From Mycobacterium sp. (GTDB lineage Bacteria; Actinomycetota; Actinomycetes; Mycobacteriales; Mycobacteriaceae): a DNA stretch of 59,812 nt. The stretch spans positions 1 through 59,812 of the forward strand of contig NZ_JAOPWB010000203.1 in NCBI RefSeq assembly GCF_025965855.1, read 5' to 3'. The translations under genes and the position numbers were made by a program. Below, in pieces: positions 10,077-18,330 of this stretch (position 1 is its first letter; every line of letters begins with the position of its first letter). The notes below the pieces were generated by a model. That model searched no databases. It was not told the origin of the DNA and saw only the letters and a program-made list of their open reading frames with translations.

Positions 10077-11495
10077 CTAGGCGCCGCTGACCACCGGCGG
10101 TGGAGGCTGCCAGCCGCCGAATACCTTTTCCAAGTGGCCCGCGACCGCCAAGGCCGTCGCGTCCTGCCACGGCCGCGCGACGACTTGGACGCCGATGGGC
10201 AACCCGCTCTTCGAGGTCCCGCAGCGGACGACGGCGGCGGGAAACCCGGTCAGGTTGTGCACCATCAGATGCGAGAAATCGCTGACCTCCGCCAGCCCGT
10301 GATGGTGCGGCTTGGCCGGTGTCGGCATCGCAGGGCACACGATGACGTCGTAATCGCCCATGAAGAACAGCATTTCGATCCGGTAGCGGTCGACATCGAC
10401 CAGGCGGTCGCGCGCCTCAGTTAAAGAGAATTCGACTTCCCTTGCCTGGCCTAGGAATTCGGCCAGTTCTTCGGAGGAATCTGTGGCGCCCATCGCTCGC
10501 AGGTCGGCTTCGAACCCCTGTCCACGGTCTCCGCCGAGGAAGACCGATGTCCACAGCAGCCCCATGGTGCGACCGAGGCAGGCCGGCGTCGCGTGCCGCA
10601 CTGCGGCGGCCACTTCCCCCATCGCCTCGGCGGCGGCGGTGACCACACCGGCGACCTCGTCGGTGGGCGGCGAGATGCCGTCGTCGAGGTAGGTGGCGAC
10701 GCGCAGTGCGCGCAGGTCGACCTCGTCGGGCTTGCCCAGTGTCGCCGGCACCGCATACGGATCCAGCAGATCCGGTCCGCTCATGATCGCCAGGCCGAGG
10801 AACAGATCCGGCACCGACCGCGCTAGGGGGCCGTAGTTGCAGAACGGGCCGAAGATGCCCGGGGCATCGCCGAAGACGTTGCCGGTTCGCGGAATCCGGC
10901 CGTGCGAGGGCTTCAGCCCGGCGATGCCGGTGTTGTGGCACGGTTGCCGGATGCTGCCGCCCTCGTCTGTGCCGACACTAAATGCCGCGCCGCCCGCGGC
11001 GACGAGCGCGGCCGAGCCGCCGCTGCTTCCCCCAGGCGTCCTGGCCCGGTCGTACGGATTGTTGGTGCGGCCGTAAAGATTGTTGTTGGTTTCGCCACCG
11101 CGGCCCAATTCGGGGACGTTGGTCAGACCGAGCACGATTGCACCGGCGGCTTTCAGCCGCGCCACCGCCGTCGCGTCGACGTCGGCCACCGCGCGCAGCG
11201 CACTACTGCCCCCGGAGCAGGCCAACCCGGCAACCTTCATCACGTCCTTGATGACCACCGGCAGTCCGTGGGCCGCGCCCAACGGATCGCCATGAGCGGC
11301 ACGCTCGTCGGCGAGGTCGGCCAGCCGCAGGCACTCCTCCGGGTCGGCGGCCTCCACCAGCGCGTTGAGCGCGGGGTTGATCGCCTCTATTCGCTCCAGG
11401 TGCGCCCGCACAACCTCCCTGCACGACACGGCGCCGGACGACATCAGCCGGACCAGTTCATGAGCCGGCAGGTGACACAGGTAGCTCATGCCCAT
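10077..11495 (-). CDS. Amidase, amidase-signature (GatA/FAAH-like) family
   Basis: 472-aa hydrolase with the amidase-signature Ser-cis-Ser-Lys triad: Lys83 (VVIKDVMK), Ser157 in the Gly/Ser loop (PGGSSGGSAAL) and nucleophile Ser181 (GTDEGGSIRQP). It cleaves amide bonds; the substrate is not predictable. ATG 11495 (MGMSYL) or ATG 11489 are both plausible, and upstream codons lack similarity to the family. It is too short and without partners to be the GatA subunit of the tRNA amidotransferase. It is divergent from the PaaK-like gene, with 60 bp between starts. Confidence 0.9.
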   Translation of the reverse strand: MGMSYLCHLPAHELVRLMSSGAVSCREVVRAHLERIEAINPALNALVEAADPEECLRLADLADERAAHGDPLGAAHGLPVVIKDVMKVAGLACSGGSSALRAVADVDATAVARLKAAGAIVLGLTNVPELGRGGETNNNLYGRTNNPYDRARTPGGSSGGSAALVAAGGAAFSVGTDEGGSIRQPCHNTGIAGLKPSHGRIPRTGNVFGDAPGIFGPFCNYGPLARSVPDLFLGLAIMSGPDLLDPYAVPATLGKPDEVDLRALRVATYLDDGISPPTDEVAGVVTAAAEAMGEVAAAVRHATPACLGRTMGLLWTSVFLGGDRGQGFEADLRAMGATDSSEELAEFLGQAREVEFSLTEARDRLVDVDRYRIEMLFFMGDYDVIVCPAMPTPAKPHHHGLAEVSDFSHLMVHNLTGFPAAVVRCGTSKSGLPIGVQVVARPWQDATALAVAGHLEKVFGGWQPPPPVVSGA

Positions 11496-11555
11496 AGAGT
11501 GTTGCCGTTGTCGCGCTTGACGGCGGCGAAATGGCCGACGATGCGGAGGGCAGCG

Positions 11556-12920
11556 ATGCCGCGGGCGGGCTACGAGCGGATGCGGGCGGCGCATCTGAAC
11601 GCGGTGCAGGCCGATCTCGAAGACCACGTCACGCGGCTGGATTGGTCCCGTCACAGGATTGAGCGCTACCAGAATTGGCGGCTGCGATCCCTGCTCGCCT
11701 TCGCGCGGGAACGCTCCCCGTTTCACGCCCGGCGGCTACGCGGGCTCGACCCGTCCCGCGCGTCGGTGGGCGATCTGGCGTCGCTTCCGATCATGACCAA
11801 GCGAGACGCTCAGGCAAACTGGGACGCCATCGTCACGGTGCCCGACCTCGACCGCGACCGCGCCGAACGCATTCTTGCTGAGCAGCAATGGTTTTCGTAT
11901 ACCGCCGGAAACCAGCAGATCTTCAGCTCGGGCGGCTCCAGCGGGGTTCGCGGCGTCTACGTGTGGGATTGGCAGTTCTTCGTCTCGGCGGCCTGCCTGG
12001 CATGGCGCACACAGGCGCGGGAGGAGCTTCGCGGCGCGAAGGTTTCGCGCCCCGCCCGGCTTGCGGTGCTGGAGGCCGGCGTTCCGCCGCATGCCAGCAC
12101 GCCGCTGTTCGATGTGCCGACCGCCCCGGGCATGGAGACGGTCGTGATCGCCGCCGGTGGGCCTTTCGACGAGGTGCTTGCCGCGGTGACAGCCGCGCGA
12201 CCCACGCACCTGGTGGGTTACCCGTCGGTGATCGGGCGGCTTGCCCGCGCCGGCATGGCCGGCGAACTTCGCATCGAGCCGGTGCGCGTGAGCACCAACT
12301 CCGAGCCACTGCTCGACGAGGACCGGCAGGCAATCCGCGAGGCGTGGGACGCACCGATCCATAACCTATGGGGCTCCACCGAAATCGGGGTGCAGGCGGT
12401 GGGCTGCGGACGCGGCCGGGGACTGCACATCTGCGAGGACGAGGTGGTCCTCGAGCGTGTCGACGACGACGGCAAGCCGGTTGGGCCCGACGAGCCGGCC
12501 GCCCGAACGCTCGCCACCGGGCTGGCCAACCGGACGTTCCCCTTCATCCGCTACGACCTGGGCGATCAGGTCACGTCGCTACCGGGTGAGTGCGCCTGCG
12601 GCAGTGCGTTCGCGCGGGTCGCGGACATCGGCGGGCGACGCGACGACGACTTCCGGTACGGCGCAACGTCGGTGCCGGCGATCGCGTTTCGTCATGTGCT
12701 GGGCACCGATCCCCGCATATCGGAATATCAGGTCACCCAGACCGCCGCGGGGGCCGACATCGTGGTCGTCGGGAATCCGGACCCCGAGGTCCTGATTGCC
12801 TCGCTGGTCGCCGCGCTGCGGCGGTACGGGTTGCCCGAGCCGACGATCCGGATCCGGTTCGCCGACGGGCTGCAGCGCCACCAGGCCAGCGGCAAGCTGC
12901 GGCGGTTCGTTCCCCTTTAG
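11556..12920 (+). CDS. PaaK-like AMP-dependent synthetase/ligase
   Basis: 454-aa member of the ANL superfamily, closest in layout to phenylacetate-CoA ligase and coenzyme F390 synthetase-like proteins. The phosphate-binding loop FSSGGSSG is at residues 123-130; NLWGSTEIG and FIRYDLGD follow, and the C-terminal lid ends HQASGKLRRFVPL. GGAGGG at 11545-11550, 5 nt before ATG 11556, sets the start; an in-frame ATG at 11541 overlaps it. It probably adenylates a carboxylic acid and may pass it to CoA or an amine. A pairing with the divergent amidase, for example amide hydrolysis followed by acid activation, is speculative. Confidence 0.85.
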   Translation: MPRAGYERMRAAHLNAVQADLEDHVTRLDWSRHRIERYQNWRLRSLLAFARERSPFHARRLRGLDPSRASVGDLASLPIMTKRDAQANWDAIVTVPDLDRDRAERILAEQQWFSYTAGNQQIFSSGGSSGVRGVYVWDWQFFVSAACLAWRTQAREELRGAKVSRPARLAVLEAGVPPHASTPLFDVPTAPGMETVVIAAGGPFDEVLAAVTAARPTHLVGYPSVIGRLARAGMAGELRIEPVRVSTNSEPLLDEDRQAIREAWDAPIHNLWGSTEIGVQAVGCGRGRGLHICEDEVVLERVDDDGKPVGPDEPAARTLATGLANRTFPFIRYDLGDQVTSLPGECACGSAFARVADIGGRRDDDFRYGATSVPAIAFRHVLGTDPRISEYQVTQTAAGADIVVVGNPDPEVLIASLVAALRRYGLPEPTIRIRFADGLQRHQASGKLRRFVPL

Positions 12921-12942
12921 CATCGCGCCCATCTGAGCCGCG

Positions 12943-13002
12943 GCGAGCGTGCGTGTTTGCACGGCGACATGCCGGTACAGCTGACATTCTGCGCACGCTC
13001 GC
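12943..13002. repeat. Palindromic element between convergent genes, possible terminator
   Basis: GCGAGCGTGCG (12943-12953) and CGCACGCTCGC (12992-13002) form a perfect 11-bp inverted repeat around a 38-nt loop. It lies between the convergent PaaK-like and SRPBCC genes. Its form resembles a dispersed intergenic palindrome and it could serve as a bidirectional terminator. No second copy is visible in this window. Confidence 0.55.
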
Positions 13003-13018
13003 AGCCAAGACCGGGCGG

Positions 13019-13453
13019 CTACGACTCGGCCAGCCCCTTGAGGCACTTCAGGGTTGCGGACAGGTTGCGGCCCACCTGACGCACGGCGATGCGGTCGGCG
13101 ATGTAGCCGAGTATCCCGCCGGGCGCCTGGTACGACAGCCGGAACGTCACCTTCGTCTTGCCCTCCCCGCAGTCGCGCAGCCGTATCCGCCCGCGCAGGG
13201 CGACGCCGGTGATGCCAACCCAAGCGATGTCGCGGTCGTCGTCGAATTCGACCACCTCGATCAGTCCGCCGACCGGGACAGAGCCGATCTTCCAGTGGAC
13301 CGTGTAGCGCGCACCGACGCCGCGGGGCACGTCGTTCGACGACTCCCACCGCTCGAGGCCCGTCATGAACGACGGGTAGCAATCCGGGTCGCCGACGATC
13401 TTCCAGACCGCGTCGCGGTCGGCGTTGATGACGCAGCGGCGTTCGACGCGCAT
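13019..13453 (-). CDS. SRPBCC (START-like) family protein
   Basis: 144-aa single-domain helix-grip protein. It begins MRVERRCVINADRDAVWKIV and ends with the usual amphipathic helix (ATLKCLKGL). The ATG overlaps the TGA of the upstream acyltransferase gene (ATGA, 13451-13455), so the two are translationally coupled. The pairing suggests a lipid-binding protein acting with the acyltransferase, as an inference from context. Ligand and function are unknown. Confidence 0.85.
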   Translation of the reverse strand: MRVERRCVINADRDAVWKIVGDPDCYPSFMTGLERWESSNDVPRGVGARYTVHWKIGSVPVGGLIEVVEFDDDRDIAWVGITGVALRGRIRLRDCGEGKTKVTFRLSYQAPGGILGYIADRIAVRQVGRNLSATLKCLKGLAES

Positions 13454-14286
13454 CAGCCGATCACCGGGAATCGACGTTCGGCGGCCAGGCGGTCGACGCC
13501 GCCCTGCAGGCTGGTCATCACCTTGTCGTGCACGGCCTGGTCGTCACCGTCGGCGTTGATCGGCTCCTGTACCTCGATGACGATCTTGGTCGGCAGGGGG
13601 ATGTGGCCCGCCAGGTCCCCGATGTTGAGGCCCCAGGGGAACGTCAGCGATATCGGGATGCTCTTGAGCCGCAGCAGCTTGTCGGCCATCAGCAGCTTGG
13701 CCAGCCACTGCCCGCGGTTGAGGAACAGCGCGCTCTCCTGGCCGCCGACGCTGGCGACCGGGACGATCGGCACGCCGGCCTCCCGGGCCAGCCGCACGTA
13801 ACCCTTGCGCCCGCCGAAGTCGACCTTGTGGCGTTCCCACGACGGGCGGAATACCTCGTAGTCCCCGCCGGGATACACCAGCAGCGCCGCCCCGGAATCC
13901 AATGCAAGGCGGGCGTTTTCGCGGTTGGCGGCGACCGTACCGAATTTGCGCAGCCAGCCCAGCGGCGGCGCGGAGACGACGAGGTTGTGGGCCAACTGGT
14001 AGAAGGGCCGCTCGACGCCGAAGTAGGAGCAAAAGGCGAGCGTGAATACGAACGTGTCCGGGGGCACGTTTCCGCCGCTGTGGTTGCCGACCAGCAGCAC
14101 GGCCCCGTCGCTGGGAATCCGGTCCATGCCCCGCACATCCGCCCGGAAGTACAGCGACGCCAGCAGCCAGGTGCCCGGAAGCTGGTCGCGGATGTAGTCG
14201 GGGTCGCGCTGGTCGAGGTCGGCTGTGGGGACCCGCGACACCACCTGCTTGCGGGCCCACTCCAAGACGTCCGCCACGGTCGCCAT
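13453..14286 (-). CDS. Lysophospholipid acyltransferase (PlsC-like) family protein
   Basis: 277-aa LPLAT/AGPAT-family protein. The acceptor motif is the NHSGG-type variant: His69 and Asp77 in LLVGNHSGGNVPPD, wider than the canonical HX4D but usual in a mycobacterial/actinobacterial subgroup. The second block, GAALLVYPGGDYEVFRPSW, provides the typical phosphate/glycerol-binding Gly and Arg region, and VPIVPVASVGG is the third. It likely transfers an acyl chain to a lysophospholipid or other lipid hydroxyl at the membrane face. It is coupled to the downstream SRPBCC gene by an ATGA overlap. The exact acceptor is unknown. Confidence 0.88.
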   Translation of the reverse strand: MATVADVLEWARKQVVSRVPTADLDQRDPDYIRDQLPGTWLLASLYFRADVRGMDRIPSDGAVLLVGNHSGGNVPPDTFVFTLAFCSYFGVERPFYQLAHNLVVSAPPLGWLRKFGTVAANRENARLALDSGAALLVYPGGDYEVFRPSWERHKVDFGGRKGYVRLAREAGVPIVPVASVGGQESALFLNRGQWLAKLLMADKLLRLKSIPISLTFPWGLNIGDLAGHIPLPTKIVIEVQEPINADGDDQAVHDKVMTSLQGGVDRLAAERRFPVIG

Positions 14287-14317
14287 AACCGCCGGTATAC
14301 CCCGGTGTTACCCGGCG

Positions 14318-15430
14318 TCAAACGCGATAGATGCGGGCGGCGTTGTCGCGGGCGATGAGGTCGACCACCCGGATGGCATCGCCCTCGCTCCAGTCTCCGT
14401 CGGCGACGAATCCGCTCAACACGCGGTGAATACCCTTGCGCCACAAAGCCGCACCGAGAAAGTGCAATTCCGCGGGACCGTATCCGTCCGACGAGTACAG
14501 GATCCTGCGGAAAGGCGCCATTTCCAGCAGCCGGGCGATGAACGACGACGCGCGCGCCCCAAGATGGTTCACGCTCAGCCCGCCGTCGACGTAGACGTTG
14601 TTGAAGGCTTGCGCCAGATATCCGGCCTCGCGCTCGTAGGGGTAGCAGTGCAACAGCACGATGGACGTGTCCGCGGACTGTCGCAGGAAGTCGAGGAGCA
14701 GCAGCGGGTTGGCCTTGCGCAGATCGCAGTCCCGGTCGCCGAAGCCGACGTGGAATTGCAGGGGTTTGCCAAGCCGCAGCGCCTGGTGCAGCCCGAAACG
14801 CAGCAGCACCCGATCCCGTAGCCGGGTGCCGCCGCTGTCGCGCCACCGGCCCGCGGCGTCGGCGACCTGGGACGCCGACGGTTCGCTCAGGTCGCCGTCG
14901 AACCCGCCGCGGTAGGCGAGGATGGACTTGGTGCCGACCGCCGCGGCCGCGCGCAGGTGCAGGATCTCCTCGAACGCCGAGGCGTAGTCGCCCGGCGCCC
15001 GCGCGGCCTGCTCGGCTACCTGCTCGAGCCGGACGACCTCGTGAGCGCGGTTGCCGGACCATTCGGCCATCTCGGCAGTGCAGGCCGTTGTGCCAGAGCC
15101 GATCCCCGTGTCGACGAGCCAGTCGCTCACTGTGGCTGCCGGTAAGAACAGACGCGCCAGCTCGGCCTCGCTGTGCTGCCGGCGGCGTTCCCAATAGGCG
15201 TCCGGTTCAACGTGTTTGGGCAGGCCCAGGATGGGCCCGCAATGGGCGCGCACCGCGAAGCCCAGCTGCGAGTCGAATCCCGAATCCACGAGTGGTTCGG
15301 TATTGGCCTCGTTGAGGGCGTTCTCGAACCGCCGCCGGTCCCCCGGCCTCAGCCAGCACCCGTGGACGTGCTGGTCGATGAGTGCCACGTCGTCGATGTG
15401 GTGCGCCAGCGCGGAGGGATCGGACGCCAT
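14318..15430 (-). CDS. Amidohydrolase 2-like protein, Rv1879 type
   Basis: 370-aa TIM-barrel amidohydrolase. Metal-binding candidates are the N-terminal DQHVHG (His21, His23), the FHVGFGDRD segment and LLHCYPYEREAGYLA, with a C-terminal SSDGYGPAELHFLG that supplies the last Asp. ATG 15430 is chosen: AGGGGG lies 6 nt upstream and the glnA3 stop is only 11 nt away. It is the downstream partner of glnA3, as in M. tuberculosis. Streptomyces enzymes of this pair act in polyamine/ethanolamine glutamylation, so hydrolysis of a gamma-glutamylated amine is a reasonable guess. Confidence 0.88.
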   Translation of the reverse strand: MASDPSALAHHIDDVALIDQHVHGCWLRPGDRRRFENALNEANTEPLVDSGFDSQLGFAVRAHCGPILGLPKHVEPDAYWERRRQHSEAELARLFLPAATVSDWLVDTGIGSGTTACTAEMAEWSGNRAHEVVRLEQVAEQAARAPGDYASAFEEILHLRAAAAVGTKSILAYRGGFDGDLSEPSASQVADAAGRWRDSGGTRLRDRVLLRFGLHQALRLGKPLQFHVGFGDRDCDLRKANPLLLLDFLRQSADTSIVLLHCYPYEREAGYLAQAFNNVYVDGGLSVNHLGARASSFIARLLEMAPFRRILYSSDGYGPAELHFLGAALWRKGIHRVLSGFVADGDWSEGDAIRVVDLIARDNAARIYRV

Positions 15431-15441
15431 CACACGCCCCC

Positions 15442-16803
15442 TCACAGGCTCCATGCCATGCGGAACTTGTCCGCCAGCTGCTCCGGATCGAGGTTGCCGT
15501 AGCGCTCCTGCTCCAGGCGGCGGACCGCGACCACCAGGTCGATCACGGGATCGCCCAGGATTTCCCGCAGCAACCCCGAACCGTCAAGCGCGGCAATGGC
15601 TTCCGACTGGGCTTCGGGCAGCCGAACGATGCCGGCTTCGGCGCGCTCCCATTCGGACAGTTTCGCCGGGTCCACCGTGATCTCCGGCGGCAGCGCCGCC
15701 TGGCGCTTGATCCCGTCCAGCGCCAGGCCGAGGATCGCCGCCGTCGCCAGGTAGGGGTTCGCCGACGGATCGACGATCTTGACTTCGACGTTGCCGCCGC
15801 GCGGACTCCCGGGCCCGCCCTTGACGAACCGCACCGCCGCCTCCCGGTTCTCGGTCCCCCAGCACGCGTAGGCACCGGCCCAGTTACCGGGCCGCATCCG
15901 CAGACCGGACACAATCGATCCGCACAGGATGCCCTGGGCTTGGGGCAGCCCTCCGATCACCCCCGCGACGGCGCTCTCCCCCAACGCCGTCATGCCCGCC
16001 TGCCCGGTTCCGTCGGAAAACAGCGGGCCTTCGGGGGTTGTTAGCGAAAAGTGTTGGTGTGCACCGGATCCGACGCTGTCGGCGAACGGCGCCGGTGACA
16101 TGCTGACGCGCAGCCCTTGACGGCGGGCGGCCCGGCCGATGATGAGCCGGGTCAACGCCAGCTGATCGGCGGCGGCCACCGGCGTCAACGGCGACAATGA
16201 GATCTCGAATTGGTTGGCGCCGTACTCGGGATGGAACTGTTCGATGGCCACACCGGCCGTCGTGGCCGCGGCGTTGACGTCGCGAATGAACGCCTCGTGT
16301 TCGAGCACCCCGGCCAGGCCGTACTGCGCCCACACCGCGGCGGGCAGCCGGCGACCGTCCGGGTCGACCAGGAGGAACTCGATCTCGTGGCCGATCGCCG
16401 CCTCGAGGCCGGCTTCTTCGAGCGCGGCCTCGATCCGGCCGAGCGTTCCGCGGCTGCACGCCGGAACGGGTGTGCCGTCCTGCTCGAAAAACGAGGCGGG
16501 CGCCCAGGCCAGCCCGTCGCCGACGATCCGTAGCCCCGACAGATCGATGCGGAGGCGCTGATCGCCGACCACGCCGACGTCGTCGGTGAACGCGATGCCG
16601 CTCTGGTCGATGGCGAATGCATGCCAGGACGGACTGGCGCCCAGGCCGGGATCGGCGAAGGTGTTGGTCCGCCGGATGGGGACCGTCTTGGCTTGCGTGA
16701 GGCCGGCGGGGTTCACGACGGTGCCGATGACCGTGTCGACGCCTTCGGCCTCCAGCTGGGCGATCGCGGCGGCGGCGAGCGGGGTGGCTGTCATGGCAGC
16801 CAT
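15442..16803 (-). CDS. glnA3: Glutamine synthetase-like ligase GlnA3
   Basis: 453-aa member of the glutamine synthetase superfamily, not the main GlnA1. The beta-Grasp N-domain is followed by a catalytic domain with GHEIEFLLVD (metal-binding Glu residues), GANQFEISLSPL, SVGSGAHQHFSL (ATP/metal His), and GGNVEVKIVDPSANPY, where the glutamate-binding Arg of true GlnA is not evident. There is no NRSAxxRIP adenylylation loop. Family knowledge from Streptomyces GlnA3 suggests gamma-glutamylation of polyamines. The start is ATG 16803, with ATG 16794 as an alternative. It is preceded by an LLM oxidoreductase gene 13 bp upstream and followed by the amidohydrolase, in one lower-strand unit. Confidence 0.92.
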   Translation of the reverse strand: MAAMTATPLAAAAIAQLEAEGVDTVIGTVVNPAGLTQAKTVPIRRTNTFADPGLGASPSWHAFAIDQSGIAFTDDVGVVGDQRLRIDLSGLRIVGDGLAWAPASFFEQDGTPVPACSRGTLGRIEAALEEAGLEAAIGHEIEFLLVDPDGRRLPAAVWAQYGLAGVLEHEAFIRDVNAAATTAGVAIEQFHPEYGANQFEISLSPLTPVAAADQLALTRLIIGRAARRQGLRVSMSPAPFADSVGSGAHQHFSLTTPEGPLFSDGTGQAGMTALGESAVAGVIGGLPQAQGILCGSIVSGLRMRPGNWAGAYACWGTENREAAVRFVKGGPGSPRGGNVEVKIVDPSANPYLATAAILGLALDGIKRQAALPPEITVDPAKLSEWERAEAGIVRLPEAQSEAIAALDGSGLLREILGDPVIDLVVAVRRLEQERYGNLDPEQLADKFRMAWSL

Positions 16804-16816
16804 TGTGGCAATTCGA

Positions 16817-17698
16817 TCAGTTCTGGCGGGCGATCAGCTCGGCGACGAACCGATCGAGGAAGCCGTCCAGTGGGGATTTGCCCGCAGGCCGGATGACGAA
16901 TTTCGTCAGTCCCGCGTCGATGTAGGCGTCGAGTTGTCGGTGCAGCTGATCCCAGCCGGCGGCGATCAGCGCGGCGGGATCGATTTCTGGACGACGGCGG
17001 CGGGCCGCCGCGACCAGCTCCGCGGGCAACTCGCCGTCGGAGACGGCCAACGAAATGCCGAAGTGATCGGGTTCGATGCGCCGGCCGGCTTGCGCCGCGG
17101 CCCGCTCGATCGCCTCGCGCCCGGCCCGCGCCTCGGCCGGGGTGAGGAAACTACCCAGCCAGCCGTCGGCCAGCGCGCCGATGCGCCGAAACGCCGCCGG
17201 CGCCGACCCTCCCAACCAGATGTCCAGCGGCGGGACCGGCCGCGGAGCGACCGCGGCCCCGCTCACGGTGAAATACCGGCCGCTGTAGCTGGCCGGATCG
17301 TCGACCAGCGCCGAGCGCAGCACCCGCAGCGACTCGTCGAACACCGCCGCCCGCTCGCCGTCGGGCACCACGAACACCTCACGCTCGGCCGGAATCGCCG
17401 AACGCAAACCGAAGACGGGCAGCACCCGCTTGGGCGCGACGGCCGCCAACGACGCCAACTGCTTGGCCACCAGCACCGGGTGCCGCCCCGGGAGCACGGC
17501 CACCGACGTGCCCACCTTCAACCGGGTCGTCCGGGCCAATGCGTAAGCCATGCCGACCACCGGATCGACCGCCGGGGAGTAAACCAGCTCGGAGAACCAC
17601 AGCGAGTCCACCCCGCTGCTCTCCAGGTGATCGACGATGCCGGCGAGCCGGTCCGGAGCGGTGTCCGCGCCCAACGCGACACCGAAGCGAATCTTCAC
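16817..17698 (-). CDS. LLM-class F420-dependent oxidoreductase
   Basis: 293-aa luciferase-like monooxygenase-fold protein of the F420-dependent class. It has MKIRFGVALGADTAPD at the start, SLWFSELVYSPAVDP, TSVAVLPGRHPVLVAKQLA and PPLDIWLGGSAPAAFRRIG, the usual (beta-alpha)8 markers. The likely cofactor is F420, judged from subfamily; the substrate is unknown. Its stop is 13 bp from glnA3, which suggests co-transcription with glnA3 and the amidohydrolase gene. A 7-bp hairpin (ACGGCGG/CCGCCGT, 17711-17726) lies in its 5' leader. Confidence 0.88.
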   Translation of the reverse strand: MKIRFGVALGADTAPDRLAGIVDHLESSGVDSLWFSELVYSPAVDPVVGMAYALARTTRLKVGTSVAVLPGRHPVLVAKQLASLAAVAPKRVLPVFGLRSAIPAEREVFVVPDGERAAVFDESLRVLRSALVDDPASYSGRYFTVSGAAVAPRPVPPLDIWLGGSAPAAFRRIGALADGWLGSFLTPAEARAGREAIERAAAQAGRRIEPDHFGISLAVSDGELPAELVAAARRRRPEIDPAALIAAGWDQLHRQLDAYIDAGLTKFVIRPAGKSPLDGFLDRFVAELIARQN

Positions 17699-17829
17699 AG
17701 GTATCGCAACACGGCGGTGCCGCCGTTTGTGCCCGCGAAACTTAAACTAGCGCGACCTTTTCCGGCGTGTCGTCGCAGCCAACGCAGTGTCGCGACGCGA
17801 GGGCGATGGAGGTTGAGCTCGCGCGGTGG

Positions 17830-18330
17830 CTATGCGCGGCTGGGCAGGGTCAGCTTGCAAGCCTGGCCGATATCGAGGGTCCGCAGCATCCGGCCCATCC
17901 CGACCCACAGTGCGCAGGACATGGCAAGGTCGGCGAGCAGCTCTTCGGAGAAGTGCTCGTTGCACCGGTTCCAGAAGTCTTCGTCGTCGCGCAACTTGGT
18001 GTGCTCGGTGCCAAAGCGGTGCGCGAACTCGGCCGCCAGGCGCTCCTGTTCGCTGTACCCCGACCAGGTGCGCCACTCCAGCGCGTGCTCATAGAGCTCT
18101 TCAGGAACGTCCGAGTCGTGGGCGCCGTCATCTGCGATGCGGGTGTTCATGCACACCGTGCATTCGTTGTCATGGGCGATCACCGTCCGGGCCAACTCGC
18201 GGGTGCGCATGGGCAGCCGGTTCTTGGTGTAGACCGCCTGGCTGAAGTTGGCGATCGCGCCGCCGAGGTCTGGCGACTTCGTGGCCCAGCTGTAGACGTC
18301 GTCGTCAGCGAATGTTCCGATTCGGCTCAT
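17830..18330 (-). CDS. AhpD-like carboxymuconolactone decarboxylase-family protein
   Basis: 166-aa all-helical CMD/AhpD-fold protein. A redox CxxC (ECTVCMN) sits in the conserved helix after TRELARTVIAHDN, and a Glu-rich segment follows (EELYEHALEW). Family members act as alkylhydroperoxidase-like reductases or decarboxylases. Its ATG (18330) overlaps the TGA of the MFS gene (ATGA), so translation is coupled. A redox partner for, or detoxification step linked to, the exporter is possible. It is distinct from the canonical ahpD at 25039. Confidence 0.85.
   Translation of the reverse strand: MSRIGTFADDDVYSWATKSPDLGGAIANFSQAVYTKNRLPMRTRELARTVIAHDNECTVCMNTRIADDGAHDSDVPEELYEHALEWRTWSGYSEQERLAAEFAHRFGTEHTKLRDDEDFWNRCNEHFSEELLADLAMSCALWVGMGRMLRTLDIGQACKLTLPSRA

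Noticed and set aside
17711..17726. ACGGCGG/CCGCCGT hairpin as a riboswitch or attenuator of the LLM gene
   Set aside because: A 7-bp stem with a 2-nt loop is common by chance at this GC content and no conserved aptamer is visible.
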